The position numbers and the translations under genes were made by a program. Shown one piece after another: positions 24,251 through 32,691 of a stretch of DNA of 64,000 nt. The notes under the pieces are model-generated. The model worked only from the letters and a program-made list of their open reading frames with translations, was not told the DNA's origin and made no database searches. Origin of the DNA: Verrucomicrobiaceae bacterium E54 (GTDB lineage Bacteria > Verrucomicrobiota > Verrucomicrobiia > Verrucomicrobiales > Akkermansiaceae). Each line of letters opens with the position of its first letter. Position 1 is the stretch's first letter. Where the stretch lies: contig JAKZES010000004.1 of NCBI GenBank assembly GCA_022548915.1, forward strand, positions 62,001 to 126,000, given 5' to 3'.

Positions 24251-25060
24251 ATGTCTTCCCACGACAATCCGCTCGTCCGCTTCTCCGCCTTCTGGTGGGG
24301 CATCGGCGTGATCCTGCTCTTCTTTGTGGTGCTTTTGGTCACCCGCTTCTTCGTCGGCGGTGGTGATGCGCCCGACCCGCTCGAGGAGTCCGCCCGCAAG
24401 GTGCGCCTGAAGACCCTGGCCGAGGTCGAGGCCGCCCAGAAGGCGAACCTGGCGCCCAAGGTGATCGAGGAGGGATCCATCGTTCAACTCCACCCGCAAG
24501 GGGTGTTCGAGCACTTGGGCGGCCAGCTTGTCGGATCGACCCCGACCAAGGTCGATGATCCGGCCTGGGTGGTTCCCGGTTCCGCCGCGGCCGAGGAACT
24601 GGCGGCAGCGGGTGGCGAGGTGGATCTCGCCGCCGTCGACGCGCTCACTCCGGAAGCCGGGACGGCTCCCGATCCGGCCGTGATGGAGAAGGGCCAGCAG
24701 CTCTACATGGTCTGCATGGCCTGCCACGGGGCGAACGGCGAAGGAGGACCGGTCGGGCCGCCGCTGGCCGGGGCCGACTGGGTGGCGGGGCCGGTATCGA
24801 ACCTGATCCGCATCCAGATGCGCGGCCTGCAGGGGCCGCTGGTGGTTTCCGGCAAGGAGTACAATTTTCCGGCACCGATGGCGCCCATGGGGGCCGCCCA
24901 GAGCGACGCGGATGTCGCGGCGGTGCTGACCTACATCCGCAACTCATTCGGCAACTCCGCTCCGCCGGTCCTGCCCGAGCAGGTGGAAATGCTCCGCTCC
25001 GAGATCGGCAAACCGATGCTCACCCAGGGCGACCTCATCCCCGTGGCCCCAGGCTCCTGA
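24251..25060 (+). CDS. Membrane-anchored monoheme cytochrome c
   Basis: A 269-residue protein with one N-terminal membrane helix (about 14-35, WWGIGVILLFFVVLLVTRFF), a roughly 110-residue linker rich in Ala, Glu and Val, and a C-terminal cytochrome c domain with CMACHG near residue 156. Possible axial Met residues are in FPAPMAPMGAA. The C-terminal block LTYIRNSFGN is nearly repeated in the cytochrome at 27388-28161 (MTYVRNSFGN), so the two look like paralogues. It probably carries electrons between alternative complex III and the oxidases; it lies 6 bases upstream of the CcoN-like gene. A CcoP-like origin is possible, but only one heme is present. Confidence 0.85.
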   Translation: MSSHDNPLVRFSAFWWGIGVILLFFVVLLVTRFFVGGGDAPDPLEESARKVRLKTLAEVEAAQKANLAPKVIEEGSIVQLHPQGVFEHLGGQLVGSTPTKVDDPAWVVPGSAAAEELAAAGGEVDLAAVDALTPEAGTAPDPAVMEKGQQLYMVCMACHGANGEGGPVGPPLAGADWVAGPVSNLIRIQMRGLQGPLVVSGKEYNFPAPMAPMGAAQSDADVAAVLTYIRNSFGNSAPPVLPEQVEMLRSEIGKPMLTQGDLIPVAPGS

Positions 25061-25066
25061 TCCATC

Positions 25067-26554
25067 ATGTCCGCGCCTTCCGATTCACCCGACGACATCC
25101 GGCTCCGCAGCGAGATCGACCGCTCGCTGCGTCACCCCGTGATGTTCTTCTTCACCAGCGGCGCCGCCTGGTTGGCCGTCGCGATCCTGCTCGGCATCAT
25201 CTCTTCGGCCAAGGTCCACAGCCCCGGCTTCTGGGACAGCTGCCCGTGGATGACCTATGGCCGGGTCCAGCCCGCCCACGAGACGGCGCTGGTCTACGGA
25301 TGGGGCTGTCAGGCGGCCTTCGGCATGATCATCTGGCTGATGTCGCGCCTGTCGCGCCAGCCCTGCCGCAACGCCGGCACCATCCTGATGGCCGGACACG
25401 TCTGGAACCTCGCGTTGTCCCTCGGGGTGATCGGCATCCTTGCCGGTGGAGGCACCGGCATGCCGTGGATGGAGATGCCCTCCTTCGCATGGATCCCCAT
25501 GCTGCTGTCCTACATCGCGATCACCATCTGGTCGATGGTCCAGTTCAAGGTCCGGCCGCAAGGGCACACCTACATCTCGCAGTGGTACCTGATGGCGGCG
25601 CTGATCTGGTTCCCCTGGTTCTTCGGTTCCGCCCACTTCCTGGTTCACGGCTTTTCCGGCAGCCCGCTCGGTGCGGCCGGGGTCAACGCGTGGTTCCACT
25701 CGGCGATGCTGCTGCTGTTCTTCGCTCCGGTCGCCATCGGCATGGCCTACTATCTCGTGCCCAAGGTCACCGGCCGTCCGGTTTACAACTACGCGCTGTC
25801 GTTGATCGGTTTCTGGAGCCTCGCCATCATCGCGCCCTGGGCCGGCCTGCAGAAGCTGACCGGGGCCCCGATACCGAACTTCCTGCCCTACCTCGGGGCG
25901 TTTGCCGCGATCCTCTTCGCGGTTCCCGCGGCAGTCGCGGGGATCAACCTGCTGAAGACGGCGGCTGCCGACGGGGAAACGGTGAATGTGAGCCCCACCC
26001 TCCGGTTCACGGTCTGGGGCCTGGTGTTCCTGCTTGCCCTGGGAGCCGCCAGCCTTTTGCTGAACAGCCCGGGAATCGCCACCGTGACGCAGTTCACGAT
26101 CGCCAACTACGGCTTCGACGTGCTGGGCGTTTACGGCTTCTTCAGCTTCGTTGCCTTCGGCGCGATCTACTTCATCGTTCCGCGCATCACCCGCCGGGAG
26201 TGGTTGTCCCGCCGCCTGATCAAGTGGCACTTCTTCGTCTCGATCTACGGGGTGATTTCGATCGTGGTCGTCACGCTGTTCGGCGCGCTGATGCAGGGGG
26301 TCGCCCAGGAGACGACCTACGATTCACTTTGGTACAACGCCTCTTCGACGGTGTATCCCTACGCCGTGCTGAACACAGTGGCCTGGTGTTTCCTGCTGAT
26401 CTCGAATTTCTTCTTCTTCATTCACCTTACGCTGATGTGGCTCCGGCTCGGTCGCCGCAGCTCCCATCCGACGCTGCTGGTCCACCGTCACTCGGGAAGC
26501 CCCCACGGACCGGAGGGCGACATCGACAACACCGGCACCGCCTCCGCCCACTGA
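25067..26554 (+). CDS. CcoN-like heme-copper oxidase subunit I homologue lacking most metal-ligand histidines
   Basis: A 495-residue, about 12-helix protein that aligns with cbb3 oxidase subunit I (CcoN). The helix II low-spin heme His is conserved (GRVQPAHETALVYGW, H71). The helix VI CuB His is conserved (NAWFHSAM, H211), with the following PVAIGMAYYLVPKVTGRPVYNYALSLIGFW closely family-like. Where CcoN has the CuB pair HH before the APIP block, this protein has Q262-K263 (AGLQKLTGAPIP). The helix X segment 340-370 (TQFTIANYGFDVLGVYGFFSF), which should carry two heme His residues, has none. Four of six ligands are therefore missing and oxygen reduction is not expected. It is followed by a CcoO-like gene. 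The reading is from manual alignment. Confidence 0.85.
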   Translation: MSAPSDSPDDIRLRSEIDRSLRHPVMFFFTSGAAWLAVAILLGIISSAKVHSPGFWDSCPWMTYGRVQPAHETALVYGWGCQAAFGMIIWLMSRLSRQPCRNAGTILMAGHVWNLALSLGVIGILAGGGTGMPWMEMPSFAWIPMLLSYIAITIWSMVQFKVRPQGHTYISQWYLMAALIWFPWFFGSAHFLVHGFSGSPLGAAGVNAWFHSAMLLLFFAPVAIGMAYYLVPKVTGRPVYNYALSLIGFWSLAIIAPWAGLQKLTGAPIPNFLPYLGAFAAILFAVPAAVAGINLLKTAAADGETVNVSPTLRFTVWGLVFLLALGAASLLLNSPGIATVTQFTIANYGFDVLGVYGFFSFVAFGAIYFIVPRITRREWLSRRLIKWHFFVSIYGVISIVVVTLFGALMQGVAQETTYDSLWYNASSTVYPYAVLNTVAWCFLLISNFFFFIHLTLMWLRLGRRSSHPTLLVHRHSGSPHGPEGDIDNTGTASAH

Positions 26555-26566
26555 TTGCGGCCCATT

Positions 26567-26600
26567 CGTCATTCGGAAATTCATCATTCGTCATTCCCAT
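26567..26600. repeat. Reiterated CATTCGTCATTC words between the CcoN-like and CcoO-like genes
   Basis: The 49-base gap is made of repeated CATTC/ATTCGTC words. Bases 26576-26595 (GAAATTCATCATTCGTCATT) recur as an exact reverse complement at 32029-32048 upstream of the oxidase subunit IV gene. Confidence 0.6.
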
Positions 26601-26603
26601 TCC

Positions 26604-27368
26604 ATGTCCTTCCGCCTTTTTGCCATCGGTCTCACTGCCAGCTTCGGCCTTGCCTGGCTGTCGGTGGTCGTCGTGCCGTTCTTCAAGCTCCGCACGCCGT
26701 CACCGGTCTCGTTCCAGGAGGGGGTCGACGAGAAGGAGGGGATCTACCACCCCAAGCGGGCCGGACGCGTGGTGAACGGCGCGGCGGTGTATGCGGCGAA
26801 CGGCTGCTACCAGTGCCACACGCAGGTCGTGCGGCCGACCTATGCGGGCATGGACCTTGCCCGCCCGGACGTGGGCGGCCTGTCGCCGACGATCCACCCG
26901 GATGGCATCGACAGCCGCCGCGAATCGAACGTTTTCGACTACAGCGGACTTGATTTCGCGATGATCGGGAACACCCGTGTGGGACCTGATCTGATGAATC
27001 TCGTGCCTCGAATCGAAGCCCGGATCCGGCAGCAGGCGAAGGATTCCCAGGAGGGGGATCTCGCCGAAGGAGTCGTTGCCGGACGGGTGGCGGACTATCT
27101 CTACAAGCACCTCTACAATCCGCGGCTTTTTCCCCAACTTTACTGGTCGTCGTGCCCCTCGATGCCCTTCCTGTTCGAAGAGCGCGAAATCATGGGGCAA
27201 CCCTCCGACGATGCCCTTGACGTGCCGGTCGAGGACGGCTGGGAGGTGGTGCCCGGTGACAAGGCGGACGCCCTGGTGAGCTACCTGCTGTCGCTGCGCC
27301 ACGATGATCCCGTGCCGGCCGCCATGGACTACGCGCCGCCCGCAGCCACCGACGGTCCGCAGGGCTGA
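26604..27368 (+). CDS. CcoO-like monoheme cytochrome c (cbb3 oxidase subunit II family)
   Basis: A 254-residue protein with an N-terminal membrane anchor (about 4-28) and a c-type heme motif in NGCYQCHTQVVRPTYAG near residue 70. This matches the GCYxCHxQxxRP signature of CcoO. The later segment RVGPDLMNLVPRIEARI and the LYNPRLFPQLYWSSCPSMPFLFE block, with a possible Met ligand, also follow the CcoO pattern. In a normal cbb3 oxidase CcoO passes electrons to CcoN; here the partner lacks an active site, so CcoO may pass electrons elsewhere, for example to the aa3 oxidase encoded downstream. Confidence 0.87.
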   Translation: MSFRLFAIGLTASFGLAWLSVVVVPFFKLRTPSPVSFQEGVDEKEGIYHPKRAGRVVNGAAVYAANGCYQCHTQVVRPTYAGMDLARPDVGGLSPTIHPDGIDSRRESNVFDYSGLDFAMIGNTRVGPDLMNLVPRIEARIRQQAKDSQEGDLAEGVVAGRVADYLYKHLYNPRLFPQLYWSSCPSMPFLFEEREIMGQPSDDALDVPVEDGWEVVPGDKADALVSYLLSLRHDDPVPAAMDYAPPAATDGPQG

Positions 27369-27387
27369 ACATTCCTTCTGATCTCCG

Positions 27388-28161
27388 ATGCAAGAATCCA
27401 ACAAGCCTGATCTCGACGACTCGCTGAACGTCACCGAATCCCACGACCGCATGCTGCGCGAGGCCGCGGCGGTTTCGCGCGAGAAGCACGTCGATGAGGG
27501 AGGACGCGAGCCCGTGTCGCTGTGGATCTTCGCCTCCTGCGCGGTGATTTTCATCTTCGCCGGTCTCGCGCTGGGGAACATCGGCTCGCTCGGATCGCTC
27601 TTCGACTACGACCAGACCGTGAAGCCGGGCTACGTCCGCCTCGACCTCAGCGAGGACGGCGCGCAGGGCCCGCCACCGGCCGAGGCGCTCGCCGTTTACA
27701 TCAAGAAGGGCCAGAAGATCTACAGCTCGAAGTGCCAGGGTTGCCACGGTGGCGACGGCAAGGGCGGACCGGCGTATCCGTCGCTGGCCGGGAGTGAGTG
27801 GGCACTGGGCGAAACGCAGCGGTTTTCGATGATCATCCTTGGCGGCCTCATGGGACCCTCGAGCAGCGGCAAGGACTACGGCGTGATGCCTTCCCAGAAG
27901 GCCGGCATGACGGCGGTCGACCTCGCCGGGGTCATGACCTACGTCCGAAACTCCTTCGGTAACGAAGCGGGTGACGTGATCACCGAGGAGATGGCCGCCC
28001 ACGCCTTGAAACTCGCTGAGGAACGTTCGGATCCGAACCAGCCGCTCAGCAAGGACGAACTCGACGAGAAGTACCTCGCTCCGCTCGAAGGCGAGCCGCT
28101 GGATCCGACCATGATGATCGATCCGGTCAGCCTGCAACCGGTGGAGGGCGCCGCGGGTTGA
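27388..28161 (+). CDS. Membrane-anchored monoheme cytochrome c (CcoP-like)
   Basis: A 257-residue protein with a charged cytosolic N-terminus, one membrane helix (about 46-68, SLWIFASCAVIFIFAGLALGNI) and a cytochrome c domain with CQGCHG near residue 116. KDYGVMPSQ is a likely Met ligand segment. The MTYVRNSFGN motif is shared with the cytochrome at 24251-25060. The topology (N-in helix followed by a periplasmic heme domain) resembles CcoP, but the single heme and the paralogy suggest duplication within this cluster. It is followed by a 126-base gap before the aa3 oxidase genes. Confidence 0.85.
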   Translation: MQESNKPDLDDSLNVTESHDRMLREAAAVSREKHVDEGGREPVSLWIFASCAVIFIFAGLALGNIGSLGSLFDYDQTVKPGYVRLDLSEDGAQGPPPAEALAVYIKKGQKIYSSKCQGCHGGDGKGGPAYPSLAGSEWALGETQRFSMIILGGLMGPSSSGKDYGVMPSQKAGMTAVDLAGVMTYVRNSFGNEAGDVITEEMAAHALKLAEERSDPNQPLSKDELDEKYLAPLEGEPLDPTMMIDPVSLQPVEGAAG

Positions 28162-28287
28162 TTTTCGCTGGCGTTAGAATCGATCCGGTCGATCAAACCC
28201 ATACAGTTTCAGAATAGTTCACCCTACTCCGCATATTTTGCTTTCCAAGACGCCTTTTTTGCGTTCACTCCAGCCCAACTTTCGCCC

Positions 28288-30162
28288 ATGAGCGCCACTG
28301 CCACCCACGACGAGCACCATCACGACGAGCACCACGATCCTGGTTTCGTGCGGAAGTACATTTTCTCGACCGACCACAAGATGATCGGTCTGCAGTACGG
28401 CATCACCGCCGGGGCCTTCCTGCTGTTTGGCTTTTTCCTGATGATCGCGATGCGCTGGAGCATCGCCTTCCCGCACGAGCCGCTTCCCGGCTGGATCGCG
28501 ATGTTCTTCCCGGAGGGCTGGGAGGCCCGCTGGCTGCAGGACGGCAAGCTTACCGGCGACGCCTACAACATGTTCGGCGCCATGCACGGCACCATCATGG
28601 TCTTCCTCGGCGTGGTTCCGCTCGGCTTCGGGGCCTTCGGAAACTACGTCACGCCGCTGCAGATCGGCGCACCCGACATGGCGTTCCCGAAGCTCAACAT
28701 GATGAGCTACTGGATCTACCTCGCCGGCGGCCTGATCATGTGCGGCTCGTTCTTCATGGAGTCCGGTGCGGCCAAGTCCGGCTGGACGAACTACTCGCCG
28801 CTGGCAGGCATCGCCGACGGGCAGATCGTCAACCAGTGGCTCGCGGGCCAGACCCAGTGGCTGATCGGTCTGGTGCTGCTGATCACCTCGTCGCTGCTCG
28901 GGTCGGTCAACTTCATCACCACCATCATCAACCTCCGCGCCCGCGGCCTGACCTGGATGCGGATGCCGTTCTTCGTCTGGGCGATGCTCGTGACCGGCTT
29001 CCTGCTCCTGCTCGCGTTCCCGCCGCTCGAGGCTGCCGGCATCATGCAGCTGATGGACCGGGTCGCCGGTTCCTCCTTCTTCATGCCCACCGGGCTCTAC
29101 ACGCAGGCCGAGGGGTTGCTGGAGATTTCGGGTGGGGGTTCGCCGCTGCTGTATCAGCACCTTTTCTGGTTCCTCGGTCACCCGGAGGTCTACGTCCTCC
29201 TGCTGCCGGCGATCGCCTGCGTGGCGGAAATCATCCCGGCCAACACCCGCAAGCCGCTGTGGGGCTACAAGGCGATGGTTTACGGGGTCCTGGTCCTCGG
29301 TTTCCTCTCCTTCATCGTCTGGGCCCACCACATGTATATGACCGGCATGGGTCCGGTGGTTTCGACTTTCTTCCAGATCACCACGGTGCTGATCTCGATC
29401 CCTTCGGTGATCCTTCTGACCTCGCTGATCATTTCACTGTGGCAGGGTTCCATCCGCTTCACGCCGGCGATGATCTGGGCCTGCGCCTTCCTGCCGATGT
29501 TCGGCATCGGCGGTCTCACCGGTCTGCCGCTGGCCTTCAACCTCGTCGGCCTGCACCTCCACGACACCTACTACGTGATCGGCCACTTCCACTACGTGGT
29601 GGCGCCCGGCATCCTCTTCGGTCTCTTCGCCGGGGTGTATCACTGGTTCCCGAAGATCACCGGCCGGTTCATGAGCCGGACCCTCAGCCACCTGCATTTC
29701 TGGCCGAGCCTGATCTGCATGAACATGATCTTCTTCCCGATGCTGACGCAGGGCATGGCCGGATTCCACCGTCGCTGGTACAACGGCGGTGATTCCTACC
29801 TCGCCGTGGATCCCGACAGCGCGAACGTCTTCGGCCAGACCGTTGCCGAGCACATCGATCTCAACATCGTCATGTCCTACGGCGCCTGGCTGATGGCGCT
29901 GGCCCAGATTCCCTTCCTCGTCAACCTGGTTTGGAGCAAGTTCTTCGGCCGCAAGGTCGGGAGCGACAACCCCTGGAACGCCACCACGCTCGAGTGGGCG
30001 ACTCCCACGCCTCCGGGTCACGGCAACTTCACCACCGATCCGGTCGTTTACCGCGGACCGTACGAATACAGCCGGCCCGACCACGACGAGGACTTTCTTC
30101 CCCAGTGGATCGAGGCACCCAGGCCGGCGGATAAGCCGGAGGAAAGCCCCGCCGCACACTGA
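28288..30162 (+). CDS. coxA: aa3-type cytochrome c oxidase subunit I
   Basis: A 624-residue, catalytically complete heme-copper oxidase subunit I. A His/Asp-rich N-terminus (HDEHHHDEHHD) precedes 12 or more membrane helices. Ligands seen: low-spin heme His H100 (MFGAMHGTIMVF), CuB His H298 with the cross-linked Tyr Y302 and the proton-channel Glu E300 (FLGHPEVY), the CuB pair H347-H348 (WAHHMY), and heme ligands H432 and H434 (IGHFHYV). The HPEVY motif places it in the A family. It reduces oxygen to water and pumps protons. It heads the aa3 part of the cluster, and its completeness contrasts with the CcoN-like protein upstream. Confidence 0.96.
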   Translation: MSATATHDEHHHDEHHDPGFVRKYIFSTDHKMIGLQYGITAGAFLLFGFFLMIAMRWSIAFPHEPLPGWIAMFFPEGWEARWLQDGKLTGDAYNMFGAMHGTIMVFLGVVPLGFGAFGNYVTPLQIGAPDMAFPKLNMMSYWIYLAGGLIMCGSFFMESGAAKSGWTNYSPLAGIADGQIVNQWLAGQTQWLIGLVLLITSSLLGSVNFITTIINLRARGLTWMRMPFFVWAMLVTGFLLLLAFPPLEAAGIMQLMDRVAGSSFFMPTGLYTQAEGLLEISGGGSPLLYQHLFWFLGHPEVYVLLLPAIACVAEIIPANTRKPLWGYKAMVYGVLVLGFLSFIVWAHHMYMTGMGPVVSTFFQITTVLISIPSVILLTSLIISLWQGSIRFTPAMIWACAFLPMFGIGGLTGLPLAFNLVGLHLHDTYYVIGHFHYVVAPGILFGLFAGVYHWFPKITGRFMSRTLSHLHFWPSLICMNMIFFPMLTQGMAGFHRRWYNGGDSYLAVDPDSANVFGQTVAEHIDLNIVMSYGAWLMALAQIPFLVNLVWSKFFGRKVGSDNPWNATTLEWATPTPPGHGNFTTDPVVYRGPYEYSRPDHDEDFLPQWIEAPRPADKPEESPAAH

Positions 30163-30183
30163 TCACCTTTTTGCTACCCAGAC

Positions 30184-32013
30184 ATGGAAATCCCCTACGT
30201 CGTCAATCCGCGCAAGGACACCGGGCTCTTCAACTCGAAGATCGCCATCTGGTTGTTCCTCGCCTCGGAGGTCATGCTCTTCGGTGGCCTGTTCTCGGGC
30301 TACGTCTTCCTCCGGATCGGAGCCGACTATCCCTGGCCCGAGCGAACCCTTCCGGTGCTGCCCGGCCTGATCAACACCTTCATCCTGATCGCCTCGTCGG
30401 TGACGGTCGTCTTCGCCTGGGCTTCGCTGAAGATGCGGAACTGGCGGAACTTCCAGATCTTCATGGGGGCGACGGTCCTCTGCGCTCTGGTCTTCATGGG
30501 CTTCAAGGCCGTTGAATACGGTGTGAAGTTCAAGCACCAGGCGGTCCGGATGGTCGACTTCACGATGGTCGAGGGGCACGCCAGCTATCTCAAGGAGAAG
30601 AAGGACGGCACCGATCACGGGGATGCGGACCATGGGGAGGGTGACTATGTCCTCGACCTTGACGGCGACAAGATCGCCATCAACCAGCACGTGTTCGCGG
30701 TGGAGTCCGCCAGTTTCAACCTCAACCGCTACTACAAGCCCTGGCTTGAGGAGTTGCTCGCCCATGCCGAGCACGACGGGGCGACGATCACCCTGGCAGA
30801 GAAAATGGATTTCAATGCACCGGGTGAGGAAAAGCCGGAACTGGTCTTCGCCAAGGGCGAAGTGCTCAGCCTCGACCTTCTGGAAGCCATCGCCGATGCC
30901 TACAAGGACAACGCCGTCCGGAATGCCACGGCCCGCAAAAAATACCTGCGGGCTGCCTGGGAGATCAAGTGGGCGGACGTCGAGGAGAACGACCTGCTCG
31001 GCGAGGCGGCCTTTGCGGCTGCCTATCCCAAGGGCTTCGAACTGGAGGCCGACGAGCGCAAGCTGGCCTACACCCGCTGGAAGGCCGGGATGAGGGCGAA
31101 GATGGCCCAAGATGTCAGTATCGATTCGGTCAAGCTCGGCAACGGGGATAGCGTCGAGGTGCTGATCGACGGCGTCACCTACGCCAGCCGCGAGCTTCCG
31201 GCCCCGAACTCAGCCAGCTTCCAAAGCGACAAGCCCATCGTCGTCCGCCACAAGGGCCGCAACGTGATCACCGACTACAAGCCGGACAACACGTCGATCG
31301 CGCTTAGGGACGGCACGGCCCTGACGGGCACCTACAAGCCGAGTCCGGTCGATTTCCACGAGGTCGACGGCATCGACTTCCAGCACCTGGCGATGGATGC
31401 CGAGAAGAAGAACCTCGATCCCGAGATCGCCATCGAGAACTCCTGGCTGGTGAAGGAGAACCCGGTCGTCGCCGACCTGTGGACCTTGCATCGGCAGGCC
31501 GTCGGCCAGCTGGAGGAGATCCTCGCCAAGAAGAACCGCGTCCCGACAGAGAAGGACCGTTACCGCATGGGCTGGCAGGAAATCGCCTACTACATGGATG
31601 CGATCGAGGCTCACAGGGAGCAGGGCGGGGAGGGATTGCCGACGATCGAGCTGGCCGACAACGCCAACGCCCCGCCCAAGGTGAAGATGGGGCTCAAGGA
31701 GCACTTCATGGGGCCGAATTATGAAGCCCGGAGCTTCCCTCATATCGCGATCCCGCGTGCCGAGATCCTTCTCGAGTCGAAATTCACCCCGAAGTGGAAT
31801 TCCTACTATGCGATCTACTTCACCATCACCGGACTTCACGGCCTGCACGTCGTGGGAGGAGCGATCGTGCTGGGCTACTACCTCTTCTTTGGTCGCAGGA
31901 TGTATCTGACGAATCCCGAGTGGCTCGCCAACCGCGTCGAGGTGGGCGGCCTGTTCTGGCACTTCGTCGACCTCGTCTGGATCTTCGCGTTCCCGATTTT
32001 CTACCTGATGTAG
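30184..32013 (+). CDS. coxC: Cytochrome c oxidase subunit III with a ~415-residue inserted domain
   Basis: A 609-residue protein, against about 190-290 for usual subunit III. Helices lie near 21-43 (IAIWLFLASEVMLFGGLFSGYVFL), 61-82 and 90-112 (ending FKAVEYGVKF). The expected next helices appear only at 541-567 (YAIYFTITGLHGLHVVGGAIVLGYYLFF) and 587-608 (FWHFVDLVWIFAFPIFYLM). The intervening 118-535 is a hydrophilic, soluble-looking domain beginning with DHGDADHGEGD. In subunit III of known topology this loop is on the periplasmic side, where CuA and cytochrome c dock. The frame is continuous, with no sign of error. The insert is not recognised. Confidence 0.9.
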   Translation: MEIPYVVNPRKDTGLFNSKIAIWLFLASEVMLFGGLFSGYVFLRIGADYPWPERTLPVLPGLINTFILIASSVTVVFAWASLKMRNWRNFQIFMGATVLCALVFMGFKAVEYGVKFKHQAVRMVDFTMVEGHASYLKEKKDGTDHGDADHGEGDYVLDLDGDKIAINQHVFAVESASFNLNRYYKPWLEELLAHAEHDGATITLAEKMDFNAPGEEKPELVFAKGEVLSLDLLEAIADAYKDNAVRNATARKKYLRAAWEIKWADVEENDLLGEAAFAAAYPKGFELEADERKLAYTRWKAGMRAKMAQDVSIDSVKLGNGDSVEVLIDGVTYASRELPAPNSASFQSDKPIVVRHKGRNVITDYKPDNTSIALRDGTALTGTYKPSPVDFHEVDGIDFQHLAMDAEKKNLDPEIAIENSWLVKENPVVADLWTLHRQAVGQLEEILAKKNRVPTEKDRYRMGWQEIAYYMDAIEAHREQGGEGLPTIELADNANAPPKVKMGLKEHFMGPNYEARSFPHIAIPRAEILLESKFTPKWNSYYAIYFTITGLHGLHVVGGAIVLGYYLFFGRRMYLTNPEWLANRVEVGGLFWHFVDLVWIFAFPIFYLM

Positions 32014-32028
32014 GCGGCCTGCGGTCGC

Positions 32029-32067
32029 AATGACGAATGATGAATTTCAAATTCCAAAATCCTAGAT
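32029..32067. repeat. Inverted copy of the CATTCG repeat upstream of the subunit IV gene
   Basis: Bases 32029-32048 (AATGACGAATGATGAATTTC) are the exact reverse complement of 26576-26595, followed by degenerate AATTCC/AAATCC words. The 57-base gap holds nothing else. The next gap (32437-32483) contains more diverged CATTC words. Confidence 0.6.
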
Positions 32068-32070
32068 TCC

Positions 32071-32436
32071 ATGGCCGACAGTCCTGAAGAAATCAAGAAG
32101 TCCATCCGGCTTTACCTCATCATCGGTGGTGCTCTTTTCGTGGGCACGGTGCTGACCGTGATGGTGGCCACGATTCCGTGGATGGACATCGGCGGGCACG
32201 GCTTCGATGTGTGGGACATGATCCTCGGTCTGTTGATCGCGACCACCAAGGCCACGCTGGTTGCCCTGATCTTCATGCACCTCAACCACGAGAAGGTCTG
32301 GGTCTATTGGCTCTTCGGCATGGGGCTTTTCTTCGGAGCAGCGATGGTCGCCCTGATCTTCCTCGCGAAAGGTGATCCCATCCACTACGACGGGTTTTCC
32401 ACCGGCGGCCAGCCGTCTGCGGTCATCTCCGAATAG
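32071..32436 (+). CDS. Cytochrome c oxidase subunit IV family protein
   Basis: A 121-residue protein with three predicted membrane helices (about 14-36, 46-68 and 78-98) and the prokaryotic subunit IV pattern: TTKATLVALIFMHLNHEKVWVY. Such subunits help assemble or stabilise the CuB site of aa3/caa3-type oxidases. The ATG at 32071 follows an intergenic repeat; the gene lies between subunit III and two tiny membrane proteins. Confidence 0.9.
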   Translation: MADSPEEIKKSIRLYLIIGGALFVGTVLTVMVATIPWMDIGGHGFDVWDMILGLLIATTKATLVALIFMHLNHEKVWVYWLFGMGLFFGAAMVALIFLAKGDPIHYDGFSTGGQPSAVISE

Positions 32437-32446
32437 TCGAAGTCCA

Positions 32447-32481
32447 TTTGTCATTCACCATTCGGCACTTATCATTCTTCA
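32447..32481. repeat. Diverged CATTC words upstream of the 66-residue gene
   Basis: The 47-base gap after the subunit IV gene consists of degenerate CATTC / TCATTCACC words resembling those at 26567-26600, ending 2 bases before the next ATG. Confidence 0.4.
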
Positions 32482-32483
32482 CC

Positions 32484-32684
32484 ATGTCACTCCGCGCTTT
32501 TCACATCGTCTTCGTGACCGTCACCACCCTGTTGTTCTTGTTCCTTGCGGTCTGGGCCTTCGGGTTCTCGGGTGAGACCAGCGTGACCATGACCGGCCTC
32601 GGCGTGATCGGTGCCCTCGGTTCGGTCGGTATGCCGGTCTACGGCGTCTATTTCTACCGCAAAGCACGAAACATCCTCCTCTGA
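32484..32684 (+). CDS. Small two-helix membrane protein in the oxidase operon
   Basis: A 66-residue protein with two predicted membrane helices (about 6-26 and 37-57) joined by SGETSVTMTG, and a basic C-terminus YFYRKARNILL. No family is recognised. ATG 32484 is preferred over an in-frame ATG at 32448 because the latter lies inside the intergenic repeat. Its place between subunits IV and II suggests a small assembly or structural subunit of the aa3 oxidase; this is inference from context. Confidence 0.7.
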   Translation: MSLRAFHIVFVTVTTLLFLFLAVWAFGFSGETSVTMTGLGVIGALGSVGMPVYGVYFYRKARNILL

Positions 32685-32691
32685 CACCGCC

